Positions 23,816 through 36,310 are shown, numbered from the stretch's first letter. The stretch is 64,000 nucleotides of DNA from Hippopus hippopus (GCA_946811185.2 OX328107.1:40697860-40761859); one strand, 5' to 3'. Program-made: numbers and translations. The notes: generated by a model not told the origin, from the letters alone.

Positions 23816-26325
23816 GTTCTCAACGCTTTGATTTTTTATTAGAATACTGTCTGGAGCCGATGTATCAGTGTTTGAAGTAACATATAATTGAGAGTATTCT
23901 TAGGATTTTTCAGTGTAATGCTGTCTAGAACCGATGTATCTGTGTTGAAAGTAACGTATGAATGAAGGAATTTTCAGGATTTTTTAGTGGAATACTGTCT
24001 GGAACCTATGTATCATGTGTTGGAAGTAACGTATGAATGAGGGAATTTTTAGGATTTTTTTAATGGAATACTGTTTAGAACAGAAGTATCTGTGTTGGAA
24101 GTAACATATGAATGAGCGTAATTTTAGGATTTTTTAAAAGAATTCTGTCTGGTACCAATGTATCTGTATTAGAAGTAGCGTATATTAAGCGTATTTTTAG
24201 GATTTTTTATAGAATACTATCTGAACCGATGTATCTGTGTTGGAAGTAACATATGAATGAGGGTAGTTTTTTTTTTAATTTTTATTAGAATACTGTCTGG
24301 AACCAATGTATCAGTGTTTAAAGTAACATATGAATGAGAGTATTTTTAGGATTTTTCAGTGGAATACTGTATAGAACCGATGTATCTGTGTTCGAAGTAA
24401 CATGAATGAGGTCAATCTTAGGATTTTTTAGTGGAATACTGTCTGGAACCGATGTATCTGTGTTGGAAGTAATGTATGAATGAGGGTATTTTTAGGATTT
24501 TTTTAATAGAATACTGTCCGGAACCCATGTATCACTGTTTGACGTAGCATATGAATGGGGTTATTTTTAGGATTTTTTTAATAGAATACAGTCCAGAACA
24601 GGTGTATATGTGTTTGAAGTAGCATATAATGGAGGGTAATCTTCATATTTTCAATAGAATGTTTTCCAGAACCAATGTGTCACTGTTTGAAGTAGCATAT
24701 GAATGAGGGTATTTTTTGGATTTTTTTTTTAATACTATTGGGAACTGATGTATCAGTGTTTGAAGTAATATATGAATGAGGGTATTTTTAGGAATTTTTA
24801 ATTGAATACTGTCCAGAACCGATGTATCTGTGCTGCAAGTAACATATGAATGAGGATATTTTTAGATTTTTTAAAATACTGTCCAGAACCAATGTATCTG
24901 TGTTGGGAGTAGCATATAAAATAGGGTATTTTTAGGGTTTTTCAATGGAAAATTGTCCAAAACCTATATATCACTGTTTGAAGTAGTGTATGAATAAGCG
25001 TATTTTTAGGGGTTTTTTTTATTAGAATACTGTCCAGAACCGATGTATCTGTGTTTGAAATAACATATGAATGAGGGTAATTTTCGTTTTCTCAGTGGAA
25101 TACTGTTCGCAACCTACATATCTGTTGGAAGTAGCGTATGAGTGAGGGATCTTTTAGGATTTGTTAATAGAATACAGTCCAGAACCGATGTATCTGTGTT
25201 AGATGGCATATAAATGAGGGTAATTTTTGGATTTTTCAATAGAATATCATCTGTAACGGATGTACCACTGTTCAAAGTAGCATATAAATGAGGGTCTTTT
25301 TAGGATTTTCTTATTAGAATACTGTATGGAACCGATGTAGCAGTGTTTGCGGTAACATATGAATGTACTGTTAGGATTTTTTGTTAGAACAGTGTCTGGA
25401 ACTGATGTATTTGCATTTTAAGTAGGGCATGAATGGGGGAATTTTAGGACTGTGTAATAGAACACTGTCCGGAATCGATGTATCTGTGTTTGAAGTAACA
25501 TACAAATGAGGGTACTTTTAGGACTTTTTATTAGAACAGTGTCTGGAACCGATGTATCTGCATTTGAAGTAGTGCATGCAAGGGGGTAATTTTAGGACTT
25601 TTTAAAAGAGACCTGTCCTGAAGCGATGTGTCTGTGTTTGAAGTAACATGAATCAGGTTATTTTTAGGAGTTTTTAATAGAATATTGTCCTGAACCGATT
25701 TATTTGTATTTAAAATGAGTGAATGAGGGACTTTTAGGATTTTTAAATGGAATATTGTCTGGAACCAATGTATCTGTGTTTGAAGTAACATGAATGAGTA
25801 TTTTATTTATTTTTTTTTATTTTTTAATAGAATACTGTCCGTAACTGATGTATCTGTATTTAAAGTAACATGAATGAGGTTTTGTAGGATTTTTTGATGG
25901 AATGTTGTCCAGAACCAATGTATTTGTATTTGAAGTAACATGAATGGGGGTAATTTTAGGATTTTTTAATAGAATACTGTCGAGAACCGATGTATCTGTA
26001 TTTAAAGTAGCATGAATGAGTTTTTTAGGATATAAAGAAATGTTGTCAAGAACAAATATATCTGTGTTTGAAGTAGTGTATGAATGGGGGTATTTTTAGG
26101 ATTTTTTAATAGTATATTGTCCGGAACCTATGTATCTGTGTTCGAAGTAGTGTATGAATGAGGGTATTTTTAGGATTTTTTATTAGATTATTATCCAAAA
26201 CCAATGTATCTGTGTTTGAAGTAGTCTATGAATGACAGAATCTTTAGGATTTTTTATTAGTTAATTGTCCAGAACCTATGAAATAGCATATGAATGAGGG
26301 TATTTTAGGATTTTATAATCGGTCG
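23816..26325 (+). repeat. 74-bp satellite, block 2 (about 33 units)
   Basis: The monomer is that of block 1, head to tail, with frequent single-base changes and small indels. A few units are shortened, for example near 25640 and 25860-26040 where 'aacatgaatgag' replaces 'aacatatgaatgag'. There is no coding content. Confidence 0.92.
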
Positions 26326-27030
26326 GCGTGAGCCGGATGATTAGAGAGACCACAAATTTCAAAAACCTGTCTGCTGAGGGCAAACTGATCTAACTGCAAC
26401 TCGTGACAGCTTCTACTTACAGTCTTATAACACTAATACTAGCTGTTGTGACCTTATTACATTGAACTTTTAACCCTGATAACAACTTATGAATGAAACA
26501 AGAGAGAATCAAGGAGTATCAGATTATGTAAGCACATCTTCTAGTCGTCTGCTGTCCACATTATTCGGCAAACTTCGAGTGATCCGTTGATCAGGTTATA
26601 CATTGTTACGGGATCAGCCGAGTATGATGAGTGCTGTTCGTATATATAGCAGGTGTTGAAAAGATTATAGGTCATTTGGCCTTGAGCAGGGATAAAAATT
26701 GCAATGGAACGGAGTTTTTATGGAAACATTGCAGATAATTTGAACATTTAGATTGTTTTGCCTTAGAACAAACTGCTGTATATGCAACTGGAAACAGCTG
26801 TAAGTTTAAAATAGTATTCGGCTGTTGGTCCTTTATTGTTAGCGAGGTGAAGCTGTGAGAGACAAAGGATGTAGAGTTGTGTAAGGGATATGACCCTAGC
26901 GGAGAGGTCATTACGTAAACATTTTCAGAATGAACTGGTTATCTCACGCTTGCAGTCTTAGTAACCAGACTGTCCATTCACAATACTGACCAGCATAGAT
27001 CTGATTACGCATCCTTCAGCTTAGAATGTA
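26326..27030. other. unrecognised non-coding stretch
   Basis: After the satellite the composition becomes more balanced. Open frames are short, with no domain. No repeat ends are recognised. Confidence 0.4.
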
Positions 27031-27231
27031 TTAACCCTTGGACTGCTAAGCGCAACTTTATGACCTTTTGCGGACAGTGTAGATCAAGATCAGACTGCAC
27101 ACTACATGCAGCCTGATTTTGGATCTACACTGTCCGATGAGATATTATTTTTTCCCAAAAATACCTGCGAAATTTGGGTTTTACTGTAGCTTGAAAATTT
27201 AATTTCATTCATTTAGCAGATTACGGATTAA
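27031..27231 (-). mobile_element. MITE-B, full length
   Basis: It starts TTAACCCTTGGACTGCTAAG and ends CATTTAGCAGATTACGGATTAA. The core is a palindrome of 'ggacagtgtagatcaagatc' 'agactgca' against 'tgcagcctgattttggatct' 'acactgtcc'. The TTAA at both ends, followed by CCCT, suggests a piggyBac-type target and terminus. Confidence 0.82.
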
Positions 27232-27289
27232 ATCATTTTCATAGCCCCTCTCCCTCTCCTTCCATCCATGTTTCTTCTTGATGATATTC

Positions 27290-27318
27290 TAAAGACTGAA
27301 TCCCCGTGGGGTCCCGGG

Positions 27319-27350
<32 letters not shown>

Positions 27351-27815
27351 TAGAATAGGACCTCGGCCTTTCTCTATGGCATGTCGTAGAAGGCGACTAA
27401 AATTAGAAACAAACGGCTGCTTTCCTCGTAATTCGTAGGATTGCAGCAGGCTGGGTAGTTCTTATTCCAAATCCTGTATTTTTTTCTCGATGTAAATAGG
27501 GTTTGGAATGGGAATCAATTGGCCTGTGGGACCCCGTGTGGTTTAATCGGGGGTATAAGAATAAACCACTGCAGTCCCGCGATCGTCACATCTGCCATTT
27601 CATCTGGCGGAACAAAAGTGACAGCATGCATGTCGTAAAAGGCGACAAAAGGGGCATCATTTTGTGTTTCGTCCATTCCTCATTTATCATGTTTGTCTTA
27701 TGTTGTTGCACATGTATGTTATTTTCACCTCGCATTATTGTTTACTAAGTAAGTGCGCCCAATATGACCTAAGTTGTCGACGGGCCTTAAAACGCTATTC
27801 ATCTATTCATCTATC
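27290..27815 (+). mobile_element. SINE-like non-autonomous retroelement with T-run and short 3' tandem tail
   Basis: The block 'catgtcgtagaaggcgacta' near 27380 recurs as 'catgtcgtaaaaggcgacaa' near 27629. The 3' part 'atatgacctaagttgtcgac' 'gggccttaaaacgc' (27759-27792) resembles the conserved 3' domain of mollusc SINEs and is followed by CTATTCAT repeats, as at a retroposon end. A T28 run lies at 27317. The head is not clearly tRNA-like. Confidence 0.5.
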
Positions 27816-28607
27816 TAAAGACTGAAATCAGTCAGTGAAATGTTGACTAAACAATCCTGTGGGGCTTTAAAATGTAGTGAGAAAAACTGCATGTATTCAG
27901 CATGTTCTCTTTTTCCTCACAGCGTTTTTTCATCATTTGAAAGAATTTCAACATTTTGTAATTTCACGGGTAGAGATGAAGAGAGCATTTGCATAGAGGA
28001 AAAAAAGAAAATGCAAAACAAATAAGCTCACTTAACTTTATATTCTCCATGTCTGAATCAACTGACCAGGTAAAAGGCTTTTTCGGAGAGCCCAGATTGA
28101 GACCAGACAGCGTAGAACATGTAATCAGATCTTGGGTTTGTTAGGCCAGTTTTCTGAGATATTCTAATCAAAACAGCAGTGGTCCTGTAATAGTTAGGCT
28201 GTTTTCCATGTTTCACATATCTGTTTCATTAGTTCAGTGCTTTAAGTGTAAAACTCAGTTAGAATTTTGTCTGATTAGCTACTCCATATTAGTTAATTCT
28301 GATCCTTCATATTTCAGATTAAGAGCCCAAGGTTCACTGTAGTGATGCTGTTGCTCATTAGAATGACTCAAATACAATGACCTGTGTTGTCTAAGGACTA
28401 GCAAAGTCGCTTTTGAAGACAATGAAAGATCAAGATCAGACTGTCCTTTGAATGAAGTGCAGATCAATAAACATACTTATAATTATATCTTATATTAAGA
28501 TCTTAATTGTCTGTCTATGTAGGATATATTAAAAAAAAAAAACAACCATGAAATTGCAATGTTTGGATATTGTTTATTCTGACTGTAAAAGGCCATAACT
28601 GGGTGCT
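27816..28607. other. unclassified DNA with MITE-B core fragments
   Basis: Half-core sequences occur near 28095-28140 (gagaccagacagcg...taatcagatcttgg) and near 28428-28466 (gatcaagatcagactgtcc). No coding frame or complete element is seen. Confidence 0.4.
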
Positions 28608-28811
28608 TTAACTCTTAACAAAACTATCCCATTTTTGATGACCAAGAGGAAGACGGCTGTTAAAAACCTCGTAGGAAAAAAAGATGCAGATAACCATCGT
28701 TTTCTCCTTTTTCCACGAGTTTTTTTTTTCTATTGACGATTCAGATCATCATTGGTCTACATTTGGTCTACATTTGATTCATATGTGCAAATGCTTTTGA
28801 TTTGGACAAGT
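28608..28811 (-). mobile_element. MITE-A, diverged
   Basis: It starts TTAACTCTTAACAAAACTATCC, carries a worn palindrome (gatgcagataaccatcgttttctcc) and ends in 'gcaaatgcttttgatttggacaagt' without the last 30 bases. Confidence 0.6.
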
Positions 28812-29469
28812 ATTGAATTACATAATTAGGAAAAGGGGTGAGGGTTGGGAAGATATTACATTCTTTGTGGAAGAAATTGGCCAGCCGATGTTTTGGACAG
28901 AGCGATCTTGCCCAGATCAATTTAGCCAGTCAAAAAAATTAGGTAGGACAATTTGTCTAGATAAACACGATGGCTTCTTAAAAATAGAAAAAGTAAAAGG
29001 CCTACTTGCAGCAAAAAGTAAACAATTTGTGTTATAATACAGGCATATTATACGACTTACTCGTACCATTTTAAAGTATGGATATTACTGGTAATATCTG
29101 ACAATGTATTACCGTACAGTTATAAAAGTTGCAGAAGTTACAGAAAAGAATATTGGTATATTGTTAAACTTACTTAAAAGGTTGAAAGGTACTGTTATTT
29201 AGGATGAGTGATATCTAAAGCTTGATGATGGGTACTACTGATCAGAATTGTCACATATATTTAACGTTATATTGCTGTTAACCTGCAAACATATATCTAT
29301 AGCATTCCATTAAACTACTTATTTGTAAAGGACAGTTAAAAAAGGGGGTTCCTACGTGGCTCTGTTACAAGGTATAGGATTTCTATCCCATGCATAGTTC
29401 AGACAACTGTCATTTGATTTGTGATTTCAAACCATTGTAGTTATTCAGTGTCGACCGATTACAGTGCTG
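28812..29469. other. unrecognised non-coding stretch
   Basis: No gene, RNA or repeat end is recognised. The 74-residue frame at 28813-29037 has no motif. Confidence 0.4.
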
Positions 29470-29715
29470 ACAGCACTTTGATTAATGGAATATTGTCCAT
29501 ATTGATGTATCTTTATTTGAAGTAGCATGAATGAGGGTATCTTTAGGATTTTTCATTAAGATATTGCCCAGAACCAATGTATCTGTGTTTGAAGTAGCGT
29601 ATGAATGAGGGTATTTTTAAGACTTTTTAATAGAATATTGTCCAGAACCAATATATTTGTGTTTGAAGTAACATATGTATGAGGGTATTTTTAGGATTTT
29701 TCAAAAGAATAATTG
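29470..29715 (+). repeat. 74-bp satellite outlier, about 3 units
   Basis: It uses the same monomer as 22431-26325 ('gaatgagggtatttttaaga', 'cagaaccaatgtatctgtgt'), displaced about 3 kb from the main block. Confidence 0.85.
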
Positions 29716-29763
29716 TTGTCTACAACTTATGAACCTAGAGCATAGATGCTTGGTATGAAGCAT

Positions 29764-30186
29764 GAACCCTTCACCACACTTATAACAACCCTGGGAAAGA
29801 AGTCTTTTGAAAATATTGTAGGAAAAGGAGAGCATTTTCTTCTTTTCCCACAATGTCTGCTATCCTTCTTAACCCTTTACCACACAATCCAGACTTAACA
29901 ACCCTCAGAATGAAAGCTTTTGCAAATATAGTGGGATAAGGAGAAAATGCTGGTAACCAGCATTTTCTCCTTTTCTCACAATGTTTTATTATCTTTTCAG
30001 ACAAATCTCATTACTTTTGCCACATTTACTATATTCTCTGGAAATGCTTCCAATTTGGATTTGTCTAAAATTTTGTCATGTGGTAAAGAGTTAAAACAAA
30101 TTTTAATTTTTGAGTCACTTTGTGTTGTCAGCATAATGCTTTCAATTTTGACTAGTCTAAAATTTTGTCATTTGTTTAAGAGTTAC
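29764..30186 (-). mobile_element. cluster of MITE-A: partial, full-length (29869-30094), partial
   Basis: The full copy starts TTAACCCTTTACCACACAATCC and ends TGTGGTAAAGAGTTAA, with the palindrome 'aggagaaaatgctggtaacc' and its complement intact. To its left (29764-29868) is a half element without the right arm. To its right (30101-30186) is a second right half ending in 'tttgtttaagagtta'. The copies share ends, so insertion occurred into or beside older copies. Confidence 0.85.
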
Positions 30187-31131
30187 CGTTGTTTTAAACT
30201 GTGTTCTTTGGAGAAATAATTCTGCCTGATTGTCACATTTGTATAGTGTTGTAATTTTTTTCTTTTGTTTTTCAATCCTCTTGACTGGAATCAAGAAGTC
30301 TTAGGATGGTATGCCCTTAGACTAAAGATTTCCTAAACAAATTTTTTTTTCTGTTCTTCTCATCTGAAATCGTTGAGCTTAGAATCTTAAAATAAGTTTC
30401 TTCAAGTTCTACCATAGGGGTCAAAATTGGCCCTGTACCAAGGGTCTATTGTTAGTACATCGAGTTCTATAATTTCTTATTTAATCTTCTATGGAGAGTT
30501 TAAGCCGAAAGTTTAAATGTTTAGTACATAGCATTAAAAGAGCATTCTTTAGCTTAGTTGTTGAAGTCCTGCACATAGGGTCAAAGATGGCCTGTTCCCA
30601 AGGTCTGTTGTACATTTACGTGGGGTTCTATAGTTTTTTTTTTAAATCTTTGTGGCTGAACCTTGGGAGATGTTGGGTAAGTATGAAGCAACATATAATC
30701 ATTCTTTACCTTAGATGTTTAAGTCCTACACATGGGGTCAAAGATGGCCCTGTTCCCACGTTCTGTTGTCTGTTGTTGTTCTGTAAGTTTTTTAAAAAAA
30801 ATTTTGGCCAAAACTATGAAGATGTTAGGCCAAAGAGTCTAAATAATAAGTTTTTAGCATCAGAACATAATTATTCATAGAAGTTGTTCAAGTCCTGCAC
30901 ATGGGGTCAAAGATGGCCCTGTTCTCATGGTCTGTTGTTGTACTTGAGGTTCTATAATTTTTAAAATCTATTTGGCTGAGGCTATTGAGATTATAGACCT
31001 AACAGTCTAAATATCTAGTATATAAAATAAAAAGATAATTATTAATCTAAGTTGTTCAAGTTCTGCAAATGAGGTCAAAGATTGCCCTCTTTTTTCCCAA
31101 TGTCTATTGTTGTACTTTGGGTTTTTTGAGG

Positions 31132-31345
31132 TTTTTTTTATACACCACTGGAGGGGACGTATATTGGTGTCATCTTCTCCGTCTGTCCGTCCCTTCACCG
31201 GTCTGTACGTCTATTTCTTTTGAACGCAACTCCTCCAACATTTCTTGAAGGATTTGGATGAAATTTTCACAGAATGTTTCTCATCATGTGACCTATCGCA
31301 TATTGGCAATGCTGCGGCATATATTGTGACGATGGCAATTTTGTT
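31132..31345 (+). mobile_element. dispersed element H, copy 1, inside the tandem array
   Basis: It starts 'tatacaccactggaggggac' (hairpin TATAC...GTATA), followed by 'ccgtctgtccgtccctt' and 'gaaattttcacagaatgttt' + 'ctcatcatgtgacctatcgc'. A close copy is at 38317-38552. It is non-coding. Confidence 0.7.
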
Positions 31346-32049
31346 TTTAATGTTTTTGGCTGAAAGTATGGAGATATTAGACCTAAGAGTCTGAATATCT
31401 AGTATATACAATAAAAAGATAATTATTTTCAAAGTTGTTCAAGTCCTGCACATGGGGTCAAAGATTGCCCTGTTCCCAAGGTCTGTTTTTGTACATGTAC
31501 ATTGGGGGTTCTATTATTATTTTTTAATCTTTTTGGCTGAAACCGTGGAAATGTTAGGCCAAAGACTGAATATTAAGTATCTAGCATCAAAAGATACTTA
31601 TTCATCAAAGTTGTTCAAGTCCTGCACATGGGGTCAAAGATGGTCCCGTTCCTAAGGTCTATTGTTGTACTTGGGTTTATATATTTTTTGTGTTTTTTAA
31701 AAACTTTTTGGCTGAAACTATGGAGATGTTTGGGGAAAAGCTCTGAATTAAGTATGTAGCATCAAAAATTAATTATTCATCTAAGTTGTTCAAGTCCTGC
31801 ATCGAGTGTCAAAAATGGCCCTGTTCTAGAGGTCTATTGTTGTACATGTAGTTCTAAAAGGTTGGTTTTTTTTTCAATCTTCTTTGCTGAAACTATGGAG
31901 ATGTTAGGGCAAAGCCTGAATATCTAGTGTATAGCATCAAAAGATCAGTATTCATCTAAAAGTTGTTCAAGTCCTGCATCCTTGGTCAAAGATGGCCCTG
32001 TTTGAAATGTCTGTCATTGTGCATGTACATGTAGTTCTGTAAGTTTTAA

Positions 32050-32690
32050 ATAGTTTTTGCATTGTCTATCTGTCCATCTATCCGCTGAACCCTGTTTGCA
32101 CAGTCGGTAGCATACGGAATCAAGAATAATGGGTCGCTGGTTCGATCCCCAGCTCTGCCAATTTTTTTCCAAGGATTGATGATAGTCATTGTGACTGATT
32201 CATTCCTCATTCACTGCTTATCATTGTTTCAATAATGGTTATGTTGGAAACCAGCCAGTGGCTTGGAAAAATATTGTGCAGAGTACTAGTAAAAAGAAAC
32301 TCCAGGAAAGCATGGATAGGTGCTTGGCAGCAGCTATAGAACTGAAATAATGATGAAAACTGCATTTAATACCATACAATCAATCAATTAACATCCATCC
32401 ATCCTGACAGATATCTTGTATAACCAGTGACGAAAATTAATGAAACAAGATTTATGAGATCTTTATCATAGTTTGCTGTCATGGATTTTTTTTTTTATCT
32501 AATGCCCTGTCATGGAAAAAGGGGGCTTGATGTATATTTCCATTATGCTCCAATAACTCTTACTACTAGACAAAATTTTATGATACTTCATATTTATATT
32601 GTTTATCATAAGCATTAGACAATCATTATTTATTTATATCTAATAAAATGTCATGTCATGGAAGAAAGGGGCTTAATGTATAAAATGGCA
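32050..32690 (+). repeat. stray copy of the 7.4-22 kb repeat module, split by a SINE
   Basis: 'tagtttttgcattgtctatctgtcc' at 32050 resembles 7831-7862. After the SINE, 32500-32690 repeats 'gtcatggaaaaagggggctt', 'gatgtatatttcca' and 'tatattgtttatca', as in 8205-8370. It has lodged in the 170-bp array. Confidence 0.65.
32089..32393 (+). mobile_element. tRNA-derived SINE, full length
   Basis: The head 32089-32160 carries an A-box-like TTTGCACAGTCGGTAGC and a clear B box (CTGGTTCGATCCCCAG). The body has the 'cattcctcattcactgc', 'ccagtggcttgga' and 'ctccaggaaagcatggatag' blocks shared with 4985-5205. The tail is 'actgaaataatgatgaaaac' followed by (CAAT)n. Confidence 0.85.
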
Positions 32691-32746
32691 TTCTGTATGT
32701 TTTAATCTTCAATCTTGGCTGAAACTATGGCGACTTGGAGTCTTTA

Positions 32747-32974
32747 CCCTGTACCACACAATCCTGAATTTAGTGACCTTGAGGAAAAAGGCTCTTTTGA
32801 AAACATTGTTGGGGAAGGAAGGCCTTGCTAGTAACTAGGAGAAAATGTGGTGACCAGCATTTTCTTTTTTCCAACAATGTTTTTTACCCTTTCAAAGACA
32901 ATCTCCACCATTTTAGCTACACTTATTTTGTTGTCTTAAGTGCTTTGGATTAGAAAAAGTCTAAAAATTTACCA
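32747..32974 (-). mobile_element. MITE-A, diverged
   Basis: It starts 'taccctgtaccacacaatcc' and has the central 'aggagaaaatgtggtgaccag' 'cattttc' arm with an extra insertion on the left side of the hairpin. The right end is degraded (tctaaaaatttaccataa). Confidence 0.6.
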
Positions 32975-33960
32975 TAATTATCTTAGTTGTTCAAGTCCTG
33001 CACATAGTGTCAAAGATGGCGCTGTTCCCAAGGTCTGTTGATCTATATAGAGTTCTAAAGGTTTTATTTAAATCTTCTTGGCTGAAACTATGACGATTTT
33101 TGGCCTTAAGTCTTACATTTATGTAAGTACCGGTAGTATCAAAAGAAGATTCTTAGATAAAGTTTAAGTCCTGGGTCAAAGATGGCCCTTTTCCAAGGGT
33201 TTGGTGTTGTACACAGAGGTTTTTTTTTTTCTATCTTGAAACACACAGCCAACAGCACCGAAATTTTGTATGTTGCATCAAGGAATGGTCCTTAAAGTTA
33301 TTAAAATTGGTCATATGCTATAAAAGTTTGCCATGCCCAAGGTAACCATATTTCCAAAAAAATAAAAATAGTTATACAAGTAATGAAAACCTCCTCTAAA
33401 GCCATTAGGCCTGGTGTGTTGATATTATGTAGCATCACATGGTCTTGTATAAATAAAATAAACATCATCAAAACAGGTCCTGCACATGGGTCTGTTATTT
33501 TGCAGAATTACAATTTCATTTTCTTTTTTACTTTCCTTGTCTTGAACTATTGGGCCATGAGCCAGATATTTGGTCTCAGGATTATAAACTATTTCATTTA
33601 AATCCAAGTTGTGCAAAATGTGCTTCTGGGTCAAAGAGGGGCCTGCAAAGGGGTCACCTGTTTTACTTTGTGTTCTGTAGGAATCTGTTTCAGAAATTTA
33701 GAATTTTTTTTTTTTTGTCTGAAACCATGGAGCCTAGAGCATGATAAATACAGTAGTATCATAATGTGGTCCCTAGTCAAAGTTGTTCAAATTGTGCCCT
33801 TTGGGTCAAAGCTGGTCCTCCCCCAGGTACACATATTTTGCAGAAAGAAACATATGGGTACACATATTTTACAGAAAGTGACATAAGTAACCATTTTAAA
33901 AGAAGCATCTCTCTTAAGACCATATGGTCTGATGTGTAGATACTTGTTACATAGCATCAT

Positions 33961-35178
33961 ACTGTTGTCCTGCATCATATCTGCATGTCAATGTCAATTC
34001 TACTAGGAGATAAAGGTCTGCTCTCATATCTTTTGAACCCTTTGCCTGGTCTTAAAACTATTCCACACATGTCAGTCTTGATACTTGATGGCATGCAGAG
34101 TAGAAGTTTTGCATACCTGTCTGTGAGGTCGAGGTCATAGTGGCAGCTAAAAGGTCAAAAACACAGAATTTGATGCTGATTAATATCTCTTGAACTTTGT
34201 CCAATTCTGAAGATCAGTCACACTCATCATGTCATCAGAACCTGTACTGCTTATAAAACTTCACAAAAAGGCACTTGTACTGAATAGATATTGATACTGT
34301 AAGCAGCACTGTGGGGAAAGGGGGCTTAATGCAACTTTGTGATGCATTATACAAAGCAAGTTGTCTCATAGTTTGACTTAATTTTGTCTAAATACCAGGT
34401 GAATCATGATGAAAATTACCACAATTTGACCTATAGCCAAAGTCTGGACCCTGGTAAGGCTTCGCATACTCAGAGGTTAATGTCTGCATAAGATAATATA
34501 TATTACTTTGTATATTATAGATTATATTCAATATATCATGGAAATGTTCCTTAAGAATTCTCAGGGGCCATCATAACCATGTTGACATTATTTAGCTAAA
34601 GTAGAATCATATTAGTGCTTAATATCTGATCTAGTATTGTATAGAAAAGTTTTCAAAGGCGTTTGTTCCAATGACAAGTTGGTGTACATGCCTATGTCTC
34701 CCATAAATTTATTTTGGAAAGACATGTTGATTGCATTGAATTTGCCTATATCGCTTTCTGTCCATCCATGTGTCATAATTTTTGTTTATCCAGCATAATC
34801 TCTTCAACTGCTTACCAAATCATAAAAAAAAAAATTCACACAAATGTCTACCATAATCAGATGACATGCAGAGGTCTCACATGACATGCAATCATCCTTT
34901 ATCATCATATTGATGGAAGATTTATGCAAACAAGTATCTAGTTGAAATGATAATTATAGTTACAATTGTAACATAACTAAAACTATACAAAAAATTTCTG
35001 GCTAATATCTACATGTAGCTGAAATACAGTTGTGATATACTGGTAACTAAAACTACACAAAAGACTTCTGGCTCTTGTTTACATGTGACGTTCACATACA
35101 TAGCTTATGTAAAGCTTAACTTATATAGATTAGATTCCATTCCTTTAGTAACAGCATTGACGTCAAGAGTTTGATGAC
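33961..35178. other. decayed tandem-core repeats, no gene
   Basis: Phrases such as 'ttttgaaccctttgcctgg', 'atatctcttgaactttgtcc' and 'cagcataatctcttcaactg' resemble degenerate units of the core repeats elsewhere in the window. No open frame with a motif is present. Confidence 0.45.
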
Positions 35179-35406
35179 TTAAATCTTTACCAATCGACAA
35201 AATTGTAGACCAGTCCAAATTGAAAGCATTTGCAGACGACAAAATGCGTATAGCTCAAAAATTGAAATTTGTCTTGGGAACGGTAGAAAACATTGTGGGA
35301 AAAGGAGAAAATGCTGGTTACCAGCAATTTCTCCTTTTCCTACAATGTTTTCAAAAGACTTCTTTCTCAGGGTTGTTAAAAGTTGGGATTGTTTGGTAAA
35401 GAGTTA
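35179..35406 (+). mobile_element. MITE-A, full length (228 bp)
   Basis: It starts TTAAATCTTTACCAATCGAC and ends TTGTTTGGTAAAGAGTTAA. The central palindrome 35289-35345 has one arm mismatch (gcaatttctcc). The left block 'tccaaattgaaagcatttgc' is intact. Confidence 0.9.
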
Positions 35407-35614
35407 AACCTATTTCAGTTTAGTCTGAAAATGACATTGGTAAGTTGATAAAATTAAGAAATATGGAAAAGACCTTATTGCAATAAACAGTGTCTTTGAA
35501 ATGAATTGCTCAGACAAGTTGTCCTGGCCAAATGGGTGATTTTGCTGCACTAGTAAGTATACATGAAATATAAATTTGATTAGGAATTCATACCTGCAGT
35601 GTATTTTTGGTTTT

Positions 35615-36310
35615 TCTATCCATAAATTTTTGGGAAGAGTAAGATTCTCACCAGTATGAGTCAAAAGTTAGAATAACTGTAGTCAAGATATTTTATACAA
35701 GCTACCCTAGTACTAGCTGAAATCCAGGTAAATTTCAGATTGACAATAGTCTACAAATAAAGAGTTTATGCTGTCACCAATGACAGATCATGGCAAGCTA
35801 GAAAAGTTGTCGATCTATTCAGGGGCAGCTGTGTTTAATTTGCATAGTCAATAAAAGCTACTTATATTGCCTTTTCTTGTTGAGAGGCATAAATAAGTCC
35901 CTTGATGTAGCATTTAACAATCTGACAAAAAAGCTTAACCCAAGTTTGTCAAAAGTATAGCAAGTTCTACCATAGTTCATTGTGGTGTCTGGACCCATAC
36001 CAGTAAAAAATTACATTATGGTGCATGTTTACCTGGACCCATACCAGTAATTAGCTTGCATAAAATAATATCTTGCCTACAATTGTCCAAACATGACTTA
36101 CAATGAAGGGAATCTAAACACCCCCAAAGATTTATACATAAAAACCTTGACCCCTATCAGAATTAGGCTAGCTGACATTGACCCAAGCTATAACTTAAAA
36201 ATAGGAGAATTACAGTTGTACCTTGTCGATGTTACAAGAAAATGTTTCCTGAACCAAAGCCAGTGTTTACTTTACTTAGTTCTTGCCTACCAATGTCTAC
36301 AACACCACCT
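35615..36310 (+). repeat. dispersed duplication E, copy 2
   Basis: It is the partner of 3786-4570 with conserved blocks in the same order (see that entry). The 91-residue open frame at 36093-36368 covers the last block but is not open in copy 1, which argues against a gene. Confidence 0.6.

Larger units (their letters stand above)
30380..33960 (+). repeat. array of ~165-175-bp diverged tandem units with nested insertions
   Basis: The marker phrase 'gttgttcaagtcctgcacat' + 'ggggtcaaagatggccctgt' + 'tcccaaggtctgttgttgtac' recurs near 30562, 30726, 30888, 31055, 31435, 31611, 31786, 31965, 32988 and 33165. It is followed each time by 'ctttttggctgaaactatgg' and 'agatgttaggccaaag'. Weaker units continue to 33960. 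Frames over it have no domain. The unit resembles that of 42950-44670. Confidence 0.85.

Noticed and set aside
22431..26325. CRISPR-like array
   Set aside because: Repeats are head-to-tail 74-bp monomers without unique spacers, in eukaryotic-type DNA.
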